Source of the DNA: Datnioides undecimradiatus
Lineage: Eukaryota > Chordata > Actinopteri > Lobotiformes > Datnioididae
DNA length: 64,000 nucleotides
Assembly (NCBI GenBank): GCA_008933995.1
Contig: WARS01000051.1
Coordinates: 2,728,001 to 2,792,000, forward strand
Direction: 5' to 3'
The notes below the pieces were generated by a model, which made no database searches, was not told the origin of the DNA, and saw nothing but the letters and a program-made list of their open reading frames with translations. Of this stretch, positions 1 to 14,100 are shown one piece after another. The position numbers and the translations under genes were made by a program. How positions within the stretch are numbered: the first letter of the stretch is position 1; the number at the start of each line of letters is the position of its first letter.

Positions 1-310
1 AGCTAAATGCCTCATTGACAAAATGAGACCTCTGCTTGCTGATGGTGGCTTTGAAATCAGACAACGGGCTAGTAATGATCCATCTGTAATAAGCCATCTT
101 CCACCAGATGCAAAGTCAAAAAACAGTGAATTTTGCCTTTCAGACAACAGAGACCCCAGAGAGCTGACGCTAGGTCTCCAATGGAATTCCTTCATTGACA
201 AGCAGGGTTACAAGAATAGATTCATCATCTACCATGAACAAAGCAAAGGTCCTAGTACAGGATCTACGGAAGCAGGAAAGAGGATGGGATAACATCATGG
301 ATGTAGCTTA
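1..310 (+). mobile_element. BEL/Pao LTR-retrotransposon fragment (fossil)
   Basis: The plus strand encodes polyprotein sequence typical of vertebrate BEL/Pao elements: part of the reverse-transcriptase region and the segment just after it, with short signatures such as GGFEIRQ, SHLPPDAK and KAKVLVQ. The piece enters from the left edge and similarity fades near base 310. It is broken and I see neither LTR. It lies opposite in sense to map4k2 and probably inside one of its introns. Family assignment is from remembered signatures, not a search. Confidence 0.75.
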
Positions 311-2089
311 TGGAAAAATGGCAAGCATGGGAGTCACCGTGACGCCTCTGAGCATGTGTATGGTGCTGTTGCCGACTTTCAGACAAAAGATGAACGTGAC
401 CACACACATCAGCTTCATCATAGCCAGGTCTCATGTTGTGTGTGTGGCCCTAGGATGGAGCAGAGCAGCTGGAGCATTGTGTAATTGTGACTGTCCCTGG
501 TGCACACATTTAAAGATGTTCTCATCCTGCCCACCATCTGTCATTCAAATATGAAAAGAGGCTATTCTACTACTTACTTGCCTAGTTACATCACTTGTGA
601 TAACTATCCCTGAGAATAAAAGGAACAAGCTATGGAAGGTAAACTCCACTATTCTCTGTCCTACTGAGAAGGAAGCATGTGCGGGCCCCTGACAGCTGCT
701 AGTTGTGGACAAGTAGTGTGTGGAGGAGAGCAATGTGTATGGAGGACTATAGTGTGTATGGAGGAAAGTAGTGTGTGGAGGGCAGGAGTGTGACATGTTT
801 AATAGTGTGTGGTGGACTGTAAAGTGTATGCAGGACTGTAGGGTGTCATGGTCAGGAGTGTGTCGATGTCAGGAGTGTGTCGTGTTCAGAAGCGTATGGA
901 GGAGTGTAATGTGTATTGTATTGTATTGTGTATTATCCACTAAGAGCACTGGTGCTGCCTAACTTCTTAAATTTTAGGAGCACCTGCACAAAATTGGGGA
1001 GCACCACTTCAAACGGACACATCACATTCATATTTAGTTCATCATATACTGACACTTAACAGAAATGACAACGTGCTGTTATTGTGTCACAAGGTTAAGA
1101 AGTGAGAACAAAAACGATTGAGTGCATTTGTCCCTGCATCGTTCATGCTTCATGCATCTGTGTTTGAAGTGTGTCTGCAAACATGATGGGTCAGACTGAG
1201 AGAAGCAGCTTCTTACAGCTGTTTCAGCCATGTGAATGATCCGTGTCTCGCCTGTGGAAAAGAAGAGCTTTGCCTTTTCAAAACAACGTCCCCTGCTAAA
1301 AAACTAATATTTACAACAGCAAAGCCACTTTATATCTGAATAATAACTCACTATCTCACTAAATATCTCAATATCTCACTAAAATTTAGAAAATGTTCAC
1401 AGTATAGAGCCCTGTAAGCACTTTGTACTAATTAATAATTCATTCTAATAAATACATTTGAATAAGTTTTGAGTTTCTGAAATCCTTATTGTTCTACTGT
1501 TGAATTTACAAGTAAATAAACATGTCTGTTCTGTCAACTCTTCCTGCTGATATTGTACTCACTATTTAGGTGTACACACTCAAGCCTAGGACAGAGTACA
1601 TAGTATGCAGTGTAACACAGCTTTAGCTTATGGGTGTATAGTTGCCACTTACATCAGTAGATGGTGCCCTCCTAATGGTTAAACTCCTGAAAGACAAAGG
1701 AGCAACACTTCACTGATCAGCCTCTAAAAATGTTAGAATCAGGTCATCTGATGGACTCCACATGAAGCATCATTACAACAAGCAGGACAACAAAGGCAGA
1801 TGCTGAGGATGCTGAGGGCAGGGGGACAGCAGCAAATAAAGGAATATAATGAGGAAACACCACAAAAAAACAGACAAGAAGCCCCGAAAGCTGAAAACCA
1901 GTGGGTTTGTGCCGTATCCCATCCACCAGGACTTTGGGGTTTGCTGTTTAGCAGAGAGAGTGAACACAAACCCACTGATGTTTGCTGATATTCACATCAG
2001 AAAAAAAAACAACACAAGCTAATTCAGGTGAATTCACATGGGACGAGGGGGACACTGCTGTTAGGAGAGGCTGGAGTTGTTGGACCTAC
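311..2089. other. Probable map4k2 intron, no exon seen
   Basis: This stretch lies between the retroelement fragment and the last map4k2 exon I can place. The next expected coding segment (the linker before the CNH domain) was looked for on the minus strand and not found. It holds a degenerate GTGTGGAGGA-type minisatellite near 713-925 and otherwise AT-rich unique-looking DNA. Confidence 0.5.
713..925. repeat. Degenerate minisatellite, AGTGTGTGGAGGA-like unit
   Basis: About a dozen imperfect copies of a 13 to 17 base unit resembling AGTGTGTATGGAGGA follow each other, with unit spacing and sequence drifting along the array. The array is in presumed intronic DNA. Confidence 0.55.
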
Positions 2090-2128
2090 CTCAGCTGCAG
2101 TGCTTGCTCCACACATTCCAACAGGCTC
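2090..2128 (-). CDS. map4k2: map4k2 coding exon 16 (39 nt)
   Basis: Encodes [12 protein letters not shown], matching SLLQSVQEALEE of human MAP4K2. Phase 2 at both ends; acceptor tgttgcag, donor gtaggt. This is the last exon I can place before the left edge. Confidence 0.78.
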
Positions 2129-5100
2129 CTGCAACAGGAAGACCTGGTGTTTATCCGACTACGGGCCTGAATGGCCCATAACAAGAAGAAGGAACCAGAG
2201 GTGGACAATTGGTTTCTGAGGCCTGGTGCTGATATTCTCACAATGCAGAGATTGAGGGCCAACTTAAAGGATCATTCCGGTTTATTATAACTCAGATCTT
2301 TTTCTCTTGTTATTAATATTAGTCATGAAAACAATGTGCTCACTGAGGTAAACTCAGGCTTTAGCCAGGAGTTTAGAAACACTATGATAAAGGTCCTACG
2401 TGCTGCATTTAAAGATAAGAAATGAGAAAAGAATAACCAGTATAGGCTGATGGTGATATTTAGGTTAAGTGTATAACACACTTTCATTTCATTTTATTAA
2501 TTAAATATGGCCTCTCCTGCCATGGTTGTTATGCCATGTATACAACAAGTAATCCCATCTCAAACCGGAGGTCTGAAATGTTTTCATTTTTAAAAAGCTG
2601 ATCTGATCTTTTGTAATAAACTTTATCCTTTAATTTCCGCTCCACGTGGCAACAGGTTGGAAACGAGTCTGCATCCTCAAAATAGCGAGAATTGGACTTT
2701 GAATCTCGCGCCTGGGAACACTGATTTTCCTTCAAACAGCAAAAAGCGTTTAGGCGACATTATTTATAAAATCCTGTTAAAGCTGTTCCACCTGGTGACT
2801 GCAGGGTGTTACTGGGGTTCATGTAGCTCTGACTGGGAATCACTGGTTTGGCTCCTTTGGATAAATTATTGGTTTGTTTACAACTTGTCTGAGCTTTTCC
2901 GGCACTGTCGTCCTTCGTTCCCACAATGTCTCAGTTTTCCCAGATCTCACTGATTATTTTGGTGAATATGATGTTAATATAACTGCCACCATATAAATGG
3001 CAAAAACATGTGCAAAAATAAGATATTATAATAAATTGTGATAAACCAGAATGATTCTTTTCATGCTAAACCTGTTATAAATGATGATAATAATGCCACT
3101 ACAGTTTGTTGCTATAATTACAACTTCATGTGCCACCACGGTTACCTCTAATCTAATCCCACTACTACCGCTTTCCATGTAAATGCTATTGGCAGCCCAA
3201 CTATTGAGAATATAGGGGAATACTTCCATTAATACTACTACTGTTTTTAATAATCATTACATTAACAGTCAGCCCATTAAACCAGTCTGAAAGGATCCAT
3301 GCAGGCCTCATTCTCTTAAACCTTGTGAGGCTTTAATATCCACATTCTGTCATCAAAGCTCCTCATTCTGATTATGCTGAAGTGTCCAACAGTGCCCACA
3401 AATCTTTTTGGGGGGAAGACATGGCCCCCACTTGCCCAAGAAAAGGTTTAACGCAGTCATGTCACACACACACACAAAAATGTGTGTAGATTGACACATA
3501 TATTGTCTTACTGTTGCTAACACAAAAAGCATTATGGATGAAGCTGGGCAATATATATTAACATAATATTAATATTATATGAGAACAGTTATCAGCAAAG
3601 CTTATACTTTTTATATATTATTAGATGATTTTTTACTAATGAAACATGGAAAACTGAGATTTTCTTTGACATATTGGACTGTTTTAATTTCAATGAATGT
3701 GGCTCCATACAGGAACAATGTATCCAGATCTCTCGGTCCACTGATTTAGCATCACGCTGCGGTCTGGCCAGCTCACTTCTGTCTAGCTCCACAGCAATAG
3801 ATTTGATTCTGCATTAAAAATAGTACCTGCATACTCAGTTCACTGGTGGGGACTCAGACATCAACGCATGTCACAGACAGCGGGGAAATCTTTGGATTTG
3901 GAGCCACTATTGGACACTGTTGAAAACATAATCAGTGAATTGACTGAAGAGTAGACTTTGGAAGTGTTTTGGTTGAGGTGCTCAGGTTAACTAGCGATCA
4001 CTTTAAGGAAGGCTTCCTGTGCAGCAGTAATATCTCAGCAGAGAAGAAACACAGTATTCCCAGTATTTAGGTAGAAGAGTGAAGAAACCAGAGAGAAGCC
4101 TTACGGTGAGCTGTCTTCATCTCCAGAAAGACTCCAGTCATCATCGTAAGAGCCCTGCTGGAAGTGGAACCAAACAAAGCCTTTGGTTATCTTCATGTAT
4201 GCCATCAGTATATAACACTGCCACAAAACACACCTTGCAGAAAATGTGCCTCACCAAATCAGGATAAGGCTCCGTGACTTTCCTCAGAGGAGGCCCAAAC
4301 TTCACCTGATCAACTGAGAAGAAAACATCAGAAGAATGAGGTCAGAGTTGTGCAACATTCACACCAACTGTCTGCTCTCACAATATCTACCTGTTTTCAT
4401 GTTCACACTATTGATGAGCACTTACTTTCAAGTGCATTGATTAACCTCAGTTAGAGGCAGAGACAGGAAGCACTCTGCAACCACACAGCACCTTTCAATG
4501 TCAGTAATGAGCTCACGCTACAGTAGACAGCCGTGACCCGACACACCGGCTGAACACGACATGGCAATGTGACAGTGTCCACCCAGTTTAGTCTTCCACA
4601 GTCTGCTCTGACCATTAGCTCATGATGCCCAGTGCTAACGTTGCTAATGCCTACGCCTTTAAGTTTTGCAATCAAAGACGGCACAAACGCTTTGCACGGA
4701 TCGGATAAGACATCACGTGATCTAACTCATGATAGGCACACTAAGACCTCAACTCACAGACTAAAACAAACCACTTCAATTTCAATGAATGTTTTGACCA
4801 AAGCATCATTACGATGCAAGAATTAGCTCGTATCCTGCAGTCGCTGATTGCTTCATGTCACTGTCGATTGCTTTCAGCTGTGTATTTTGCTCTGGTTTGC
4901 TCTGGTTTCTCAGATGACATGACAGAGATATGAAAGATGATATGAAAGACTACGAACAGGAGGAACGTGAGCCATCGGTGGACGGTTTCACTTTGGAGTC
5001 GATCATGGGGAAACTAGTGAGCCAGAAAGCAGAAGTAGCTGTCTTGTCTCAGTTCAGTTAGGTCTCTCTGTTGAAGGTCTGCATCAGTAGATAAAACCAC

Positions 5101-8100
5101 TATCATCAGGGATGCATGTCACAGGAAAGGCAAAAGAAATGGAAAATGTAATGTCGAAACAAACAATCAAGGCTGCTTGCAACTCCATCACAGTGAACAT
5201 GATGTGTGTATTATGCAGTGCTGTTGCCTGGTAAAGTAGTTGGTGGCGGCTCATCTGTTAGCTCTGCAGTGTGGTACAAAGCAGCATAGCTGATGGCAGC
5301 AACTTCCCCAGCCTTCACCAACCTGTTATGCTGTGCTGTTGCGTTTCTGTTACAGGGTTTCCTGTTGTATTCTGTGAACTAGAGAACTAGAATCCTGCCT
5401 GATGTTGTTTTCTTCCATTTCGGCCCATTTGCCTCCTGCTAACCTGTTAGTCCACAGCTGTGATCTAAACTGATGTCAGCTTAGTTCAACAAAGTTTAAA
5501 CCAGAGTAAAAGCAATTGAAATGACATTATATACATGTTATTATACGCTTCTGTTTCCTTTGTATCACTGTGTTCTACTTCCAGGTCTGGGAGTCATTTG
5601 AGGATGCTAGCATTGCTAGCATCACGTCTCTGTGGAGAGCACTGTCAGGCTGCTGGCTCTGTCAGTTGGTCCACCACTTTGCTAAGAAGTGAAACTTAAC
5701 TGAACTGAACTGATCACAGGACAGATCTCACTGACTGTGCAGATCCCCTAAGTCTTCCCTCAGCACCACCAGCAGGTCCTCACTTATCTTAAGAAACATC
5801 TGAACATCTGCTGGATGTCAACAACCTCTGCAGCAGCACTAGTCGTGTTAGCCTTTAAAGTTTAAACCCTTACTCGTCAAATGGTGGTAAAGGCTTTGAA
5901 TGTGTTTGTGTGTGGCTTGTTTGTCTATGCTAACAGGTAGTACGCAAGGGAAGTTGAGGTCATGTTGATTTATGATTTATGATATAGTGCAGTGCAGAGT
6001 GTGAAGCCACACTATCACAACCAGAGACACTTACGCCACACGAGCCCTATTGGCAGTGCAGCGGTATGAAGTCACTCCAGCCAGTGCACAGAAGCAGCAG
6101 TGTCTGTCACACACCAATGGCATGTTCTCAGTGCCATCCCCTGACGCAGCCTCCATCCCACATGTATGGGCGGGTTACAGGACGAGGGCAGCCATCAGCT
6201 GGCTCACTGAGGGGCTTTTGTCCTCATTCATATTATGGAGATTACGGCACTGAAAACTGGGGGTAACAGTGGACAATGAAGCCACTCTTCGACAAGTACA
6301 ACCAACATACAGTACATTAATGCATACAGTTACAAGCATGGCCATCGAGTGCACTTAGACGTACAGTGACTGTCATAAACAAACTGCATTACTGTGCAAA
6401 TTTAAAGATACATATGGATCATGGGAACGATGAGCACGGCTGCTGGTTCACCTACTTCTTTCTCTTCTCTTCTGCACCAATCATGGACAATCAATCAATC
6501 AATGACAGCCAAACTAGCTGATATAAGACAAGCTGCATATGTTATATAATGTTATGTGTCATGTTATATAATTATATGCCATGTATACCTACAGTCTTGG
6601 TTCGTAGCAGTAATAAGAGTATGAAAAGTATGTAGAAGTATGAAAATTCATAAAGCAGGCATTCATCCTATGAGGAGGAGGAAAGTCTACAACATTTCAT
6701 GACAATCTGTCCAATAGCTGTTGACTTATTTCATGCTGGAACAATGATATGGACCAGCCAACCACACCCGGCCCTTAAAGCTGTGTTTCTCACGTGGCTG
6801 GTCCTCATAGGTGCTGAAACTATTTCTTAACAGACAGTCAGTTCATCAGACCTGCACTGACATGAAGCACCTCTGGCTCCCACTCAGGTTTGCTAAACGC
6901 AGTCAGCGAGCTCGGCTTTTGGGTTTAGTCTCCGCACAAACGTGATGGTGCCGAACCTGCAACCCCACTGTGCCGACAAGGCTTACAGCATGCTCCACAG
7001 GGTCATTATTATTATATTATTTCTGTCTGTGTGAAGAACCAAAGTGACAGTAGTAGTAATAGTAGTAGTGTAGTTCCCAGAAATGTTGAACTACTCCTTT
7101 AAATGAATACATCAACATTTAGGAATGTATGCTTATTAGTTGTCTAACCCACAGCCAGACACTCTGTTGTTACTCGCACAGACATGATTCTGGAAATATC
7201 TGCACTCCAGTGACCCCAAAATTTCCCAAAATGCCAGACTGTTCGTTCAAAATGAGTGTGTGTGTGTGTGTGTGTGTGTGTGCACGTGGGTGTGGGTGTG
7301 TCCTCACATTGTTCTTCGGACAGGGTCCTCTCGACAGGCAGGTGTTTCCCTGCTGACTGAATCTTGTCGGGAGCCACTTCCCCAATCTGTCAACAGACCA
7401 CATCTCTGTGACACACCAGTACAAACAGTCTGCCTCTCTCTACCCACCAGCAGGCACGTCTGTGTGGTCTGCTGTGGTCAGACACTGTAGATGTTGTTCT
7501 TTTCCCAGTATAGTTAGACTACTTGACATTCTGCGAGCGTAATTAATTGGTAGAGTAAATATCTGCTGACCCCTGTCAGCTTTGGTAACCTCCTCACAGG
7601 ACTGACCTCCAGCTCGCTGTCGTCCATACTGTGCGTGTGGGCGTTGTGGAGCTCAGGGTTGTTGGCCATGTCCAGCAGCTCAATGATCAGGTTACGAGTC
7701 AGCAGCTGTGTCACAAACGGATGCTGGAGGAACAAATAACAGATGATGAACCGATTAGAGGGTCGATGTCACGTTAACACCCATGCTGTCGTGCTAAATA
7801 ATGGAGTCCTGAACTCTATTATGGGATCATGAGGTATTTTGGTAAATCTACCTCATAAAAGTCTTGCAAACAGGAAGATTATGAGCTTTTCGAGATTTGA
7901 AGCCATAAGCAGCATCTTTTTCTGTCTCCTTTATGTGGATTAATGAACGTTTGTCACTGGTGGATATCGGAAAAAAACCTAAAAACAAGCGCGAGTTCCA
8001 CTGATTCCGTTGCATTTTGATTCGAACAAGTTAGCTCTCTAAATAAAAGCCGCGCGACATTTGCGGCAAACTGTGTCTGTTGGGCAGGAAAAGAAGAACA

Positions 8101-11100
8101 AGCGCTGCAGCGACGATTTCACTGGTGTTCTGGTGGCTGGTTAACTGCTGTTCAGTAATGACAGTCACCTGCAGCAGTGTCTCAGCTGAGGGCCTTTTAC
8201 GGGGGTTTTTAATGAGAGCCATCTTCACAAAGCTCTGGAAACCTGCAGACCTGCAGAAAGAAGAACAGAGACAGTGAATGAAGATGAAGTGTACATCAAG
8301 AAGAAACGGGTAAGGTTAAGAGAAGAACAGCTGGTCCTGAGTCACGCTGCAGTTGAACTCACCATTTGGTTTTATCCTTTAGTCTTGGAGGCTGGAAGTT
8401 GCTCTTTGACATCAGCATCAGTGCTCTGAAACATTGTTTTAAATGTCACCAGGCTGGAAAGTGTCTACATTGTTTACATGCAGTGGCTGCCGGAGAATAA
8501 AATACAAAGCGGGCGGCTAAACGTGACATAACACCAGTCTCTTCTGTTTATCTCTCTGCCTTGACGCCATGCAGAGTTCGTTCCATCTGTCTGATTCCAG
8601 CTGTCTGAGCCGGCCTCCCTGCTGGCTCTGCTGACTCACCTCATCGGGTGGAGGTCAAACATAGGCGGCTGGAGCTCAGCCAGCTCGATGGCAGTGATGC
8701 CGACGGCCCAGATGTCACACAGGTGGTTGTACCCACCCTTCTTCTCCACTGCGGCCACCTCTGGAGCCATCCTGGACAGATGAACCAGGGAAGAGGAGAG
8801 AAGCATTAGATATAACACGCTCTTTGTATTTACCAGGCCTTGCTGTTTTAGTGGTGCTTTATTATCTAAACATTGCGCTTCACCTCTAATATGACACATA
8901 TTTACTATTAATTAATAATATTAACTGAGTTTTGTTACTTTTTTCTCTAAAATCAAGTCACACTCATTTCCAAAAACAGCTGGCTGCAGTAGTTTTTATC
9001 AAATATTACACAAACAGGAGGAAGTTACGCATTTACTGAGCACTAAACTCGGTGTTCTGGTAATGAAATATTTCAGAATCTGAACCAGCTTCATATGAGC
9101 TCATATTGAGGGGACTGAGTTTGATTTGTTTTGCTCTCAGCGTACTAACACAGCGTTCCAAGAACAGTTTACAGGGCGACAGACATAGATATGCAGCTTA
9201 AAACAAAGACAAAGCCGAACAAATTGGACGTCATTCGGTTAAATATATAAGATTATTGCAGTACAATATTGGCTTGAATGCTATATTCAAAACTGAATCT
9301 CAGTCTTCCTGGTACTGTGAACAGACAGAGGTGAAGTGAGGTCAGGTGAGAGCAGCTTCATCCATCTTACCAGTAGGGAGTTCCTATAAAAGACTTCCGC
9401 TTGGCTACAGAGGCACTGATTTCGGCTGCCACTCCAAAATCAGCTAAACACACAGGAGACAGACAGGGTCAGAGCCAGCGCGGACTGAGAGCCAGCATAC
9501 ATGCTCAGCTTAAGCACACTTTGCGAGCGTGAGCAGTTAAATAGGTATTTCAGTTTGTGTGTGTCCATTACAGATCGCCACTGACCCAGTTTCACATCTC
9601 CTCGCTCTGTCAAAAGGATGTTGGCTCCCTGCAGAGACGACACACACACACACACACACACTGATATAAGACTGCTTTCACATAGTAACCCACAGGATAA
9701 AGTCACGCCATCACACTTACACAGTACCGACTTGCTCACAGACTGCTTTACCTTTATGTCTCTATGCATTTTGCCCGTTTCATGCAGGTGATACAAACCC
9801 TGGAGAAACAGAAACACAGATTGTAAATCACTGCAGATTACTTTATGTAGACATCTTCTGTCATTACTTATTCTATGGTTACCAAACAGTGTACAGGTCA
9901 CATCACTGCTGCCATAAAAGTCCTAAACAACATAACTGACGTCCTTCATAATAAGCAGCGCTGTGTTTTGATTCCACTGATCATAATATCGTCTTACAGC
10001 TACTTTAACAACTGGGTGGGTCTCCAGGGGGGATTCAGTAGGAGAATGCTGCCTGTGAGGGACTGCACAAGGGGGTCCACACGGTCTGGTTCTGGGAACA
10101 TCAGTATTCAGTAAAATACATACATAAAATGCCTTGGTCAGAATATTCTAGACTCAGCTTTCATTTTTAGGCTGACGACACTGTTATTTACGACCGCTCG
10201 CCACTCCTGCTAAGGCTAAGGCTCATACAATAAAAAAGTACAAGAACAGCTTCTTTATGCTAAATGCTAAGCTATTTAGGTATCTTGCGAATGCAAATTA
10301 CAGTCTTGGTGCTCTGGGTATTTTGGGATTATTTGTTTCAAAGTCAGAAATAAATTAAGAAAAAGCTTTTCGGTTTTTTGCACCTACTCCATAAAACCAT
10401 CTGCAGACACCATTGTAACACTGAATGATTATAAAGCTCTGGTGAAACACTCTTGCACACTTGTCTGTGCGCAAATGTTTTATCTGATCTTGTTAATGCC
10501 ACTGAAATGTGTTTCTCTGTCAACTTTAATGCAGAAAATCTGAGTTGCCGCCGCTTACGGCCCGGTCTCCCTTGTGTTTGTCGCTATGTATTCTGCTGCA
10601 TGAGACAGACTGAAATGTTGGATGAAAAGGAAAAGTGAAACCCAGAACACTGGCACAGAGTTACCATGAAAGGCAAGAGGAAAAGAGAAAACAAAGCTAA
10701 ATTAGAATGCTCTAACATCAGGCTGGGCCGCAAAGGGTAGCCACGATGAGCTTAAGGCAGCAAACTGTTTGGCTCCTAATCATCTGTTTATTTAGAGAAT
10801 GTGCAGAAGTGACCAAAGTGTGGTTAATTAAGGTGCAGCAGGGAAATATTTTTCTCTGCGCCAACAGTCAGAACAACACAGCCAGAGAAATGTCTGGGAT
10901 CAGTTGCTGTCTGGGATTTCTGCCTTTGTAATTCAGCGTCAGGCTTTTTTGCTGTATTCAAACCTGATTATCCAATAGAAGCGTGCAGTTAGCAGAAGGT
11001 CACTCGCTAACGAAACACAGACAGTTGTTTTGCTGTGGACTCGGTTCTGCTGCAGCAGCGTTTACCGATACAGTATATTTAGTGGTCTGGCAAGGTTAAA

Positions 11101-14100
11101 TACTATTTAGCTGTTCTGTGGATGGGAAAAACACATGACTCATTCTGTCAGCAGGGTAACTTTGGAGATTTCACAATGCAATAGCAACAAGCTGCCTTTT
11201 GCACAATGAGCCTTACCTGGAGGGTTTCTCTGCACACGTACGCTATCTGTTTCTCCTTTAATGGGCCCGTCACTGTGAAGACAGTTTGATTAATAGCGCT
11301 CAGACTCAAAGGGAGGCTGAAAAAGAAAGCCTGGAGGCACATTTCTGAAAATAGATACAGTCAAGGCTCTTCAGAGCTCACTGTGCCTACTGCCACATCT
11401 GTTTTACAATAAATACACTAATGTTGCTAAATGAAATTGGGGCTACGACAGCACCATTCTGGAGAATACAGTGTGTCTGCGCTCTCAGACAGAGTCAGAA
11501 GAGAAGATCGGTTTAATGTCTGTGTATCTAGAGGTAGCCACAGTACGTGTTTAGCCTAGCTTAGCATAAAGACTGGAATCAATGGAAGGAATGTTAGCAA
11601 AACTTTACCGGCTCCACTGTACACTGTGGCTTTAGCTTTTGGCTAAAAGAGAGGCTAATGATGAGTTAATTAAGAAACAAGTGAAAGCAAATCAGGGACA
11701 ACTAAGTTACTAGGCAACAGACCAGGCTAATGGTTAGTTCATGTATAGCTGTGAATTGATCCAATGAAGACACATAGTAACTGAGTAGTTACCAAGTAGT
11801 CCCTTATTACTTTATTACCTGTCCACAACCTGTATCTGTTCTATAGTGACTCAGCAATAATCAGTGTACTGTCCTGAGCTGGTGTCTCTCCTGATTCCCA
11901 GCCCTGCTGCTACCTGCTAGCTCTTCTATAGCATTTGATTAGGAGTTAGCTCATGGTTAACTGGCAGTGATCTCCACATTACGTGAATATGTTGCCATTG
12001 ATCGGAAACTGTCACCACTTTGTCAGAGGAACTCCAGAGCTGCCTTAGTCCTTTAGAAAGTGCACAAACAGAAATGTAATCAGACCAATGAGGCAGGGGT
12101 CTGGTGTTTGGAAGGGCTCCTTTCCATTAATTATGAATTGGAGTTCATACTGGATTATATTGTGTTTTAAATGAGGTGGTCACAAAGTGAGTGATATTAT
12201 AGCTGTTGTTATTTTGAATTATGCAGGATTGTTTTTGCTTTCACTTGTTAACTGCTGCAAATATGTTTTCTAATAAGACCTTATTGGGGTTTGGGTAAGC
12301 ATAAGGTTCATTGGAGTTTTTCCCATTATTCCATTTCTCATAGGGCCAACATGGCATGATTATCACATGATCTCTCATGATCACAGATACAAACTTCATC
12401 ATGCTCTGTTTCAACTGTGTCTTTAAATAAAACTGTTGCACTTTTTAAAACGAGTTACAGATGAATGCAAGACCTGCAGTCAGAACTCTTAACTCTGGAA
12501 TTTTTACCGTGATACATATCCTGAAGTGAGCCTCCACCGCAGTACTCCATGCAGATCCACAGCTTGGTGTTCCTGAATGGAGACACACAACTGTTATCTG
12601 GGTGTCTCTCCAGGAACGAGAGACAGAGTTGCAGGGATTGAGACAGACAACACTGAGTTATTCAGTATCAACAAGAAAGGCTCCCAAGCAGACACTCCCT
12701 AAGACTCTGGAGTTTATGCATGCATCCGACAATCTAACTAAGCACTAGAATGAGTGGGAGAGGAATTCAGCAGCAGTGTGGGGAAAATAAAAGTCAAATT
12801 CCACATATTTCAGTCCACCAACAATCCCGGGAATTCCACACATCTGAAGTGGACAGGCTGGAAACACGCAGCACCTGTGGTAGCTGCCGAAGTAGGCCAC
12901 AATGTTTTTGTGCTTGCACTCCTTCATCATCGTAATCTCCTGCTGGATGGACGTGATGTCATCACCTGGACAGACAGACAGACAGGTTAGTGAGGGTTTG
13001 CTCTCAAAGCAGTCTGCTGCTCCTACAGCTGGGAGGAAAATGACACAGCAGTAAACTATAGGGTTAGACTGGTGGGAGTACTGGTATGCGAGGCTGATCC
13101 GTCAGGCAGCAGAGTGGAGACGTGCTGCTACTTAAGGACCACGTCCATCAGTGAGAGCAAATGGTGCTGGAACTCCAGCGCAGAAGCCACAGTAGTTGTG
13201 GAATACTGTCAGGGGGCCTGGAGACGAGCTCACGCTGCTGAACTACAAATTAGACTCTTGCTCTTAATGATTACAGCGACCATCTTTAAATGCATATGTA
13301 ATGTATGCCTAATATAATATAACATGTTTTAAGGTATTGTATTATAGTTGGCAGTGTCAGCCTTTGGTCTCTACAGCTCTAAAGTGGTAGTAGGTGGACG
13401 CCTCTCCGCCTGATCTAGGACCACCCAAAGTGTCGACCACATGCTTCTATTGTAGTCTGGGCCAGCCCCAAAACTGCACGATGTACAAGGGCCAAAACAA
13501 AACTAGAAACGAAAGAACTAGAAGTGCTGTTTTGTGAGCATGTTGTGTACAGTCTGGAACGCTGACGTACCGGGGTCCAGCTTGACAATCTTGATGGCTG
13601 CCAGCTCAGACGTCCTGATGTTACGAGCCTGGAAGGTATGAAAGATATATGGTGTGCTTCATAAATAACTACGACCACACACGCACAGTTTATTCTGCTT
13701 ATTTACAGTTTGTCACGGACGCTAGATAGCTGTAAACAGACTGTGTAGAAGAGGATACTGCATATGTATACACTTGTTAACTAATAACTGTTCTCACCTT
13801 CTTTTCCATATGTCATCAATCAGTATGAAGGAGGAGACAATCAGACTTCAGTGACCTAACAAATGCCATGCATGTTGCTGTGTGCGCGCGCGTGTGTGTG
13901 TGTCTTGGCCTTTGCCAAGGCGTGTTTGAAGTGGTGCCGCACGTGCTGGTGCAAAAATCGAAGAGTCCTCTGTGAAGACAACGTTATCGGCCGCCCCGCA
14001 TCAATCACATAACACACCTGCTTCAGACAACACAGAGACTCTCCATCTACGGGGCAACAAACATAAGACACAGAACCACAAAACCAGGCCAACAAGCCAT

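Noticed and set aside
713-925. CRISPR-like regular repeats
   Set aside because: Units are degenerate, adjacent and variable in length with no unique spacers; this is a minisatellite in a vertebrate genome.
4930-5059. Open plus-strand frame of about 40 codons ([20 protein letters not shown]...)
   Set aside because: No splice support, no family match, and it lies antisense inside map4k2 intron 13; length is within chance.
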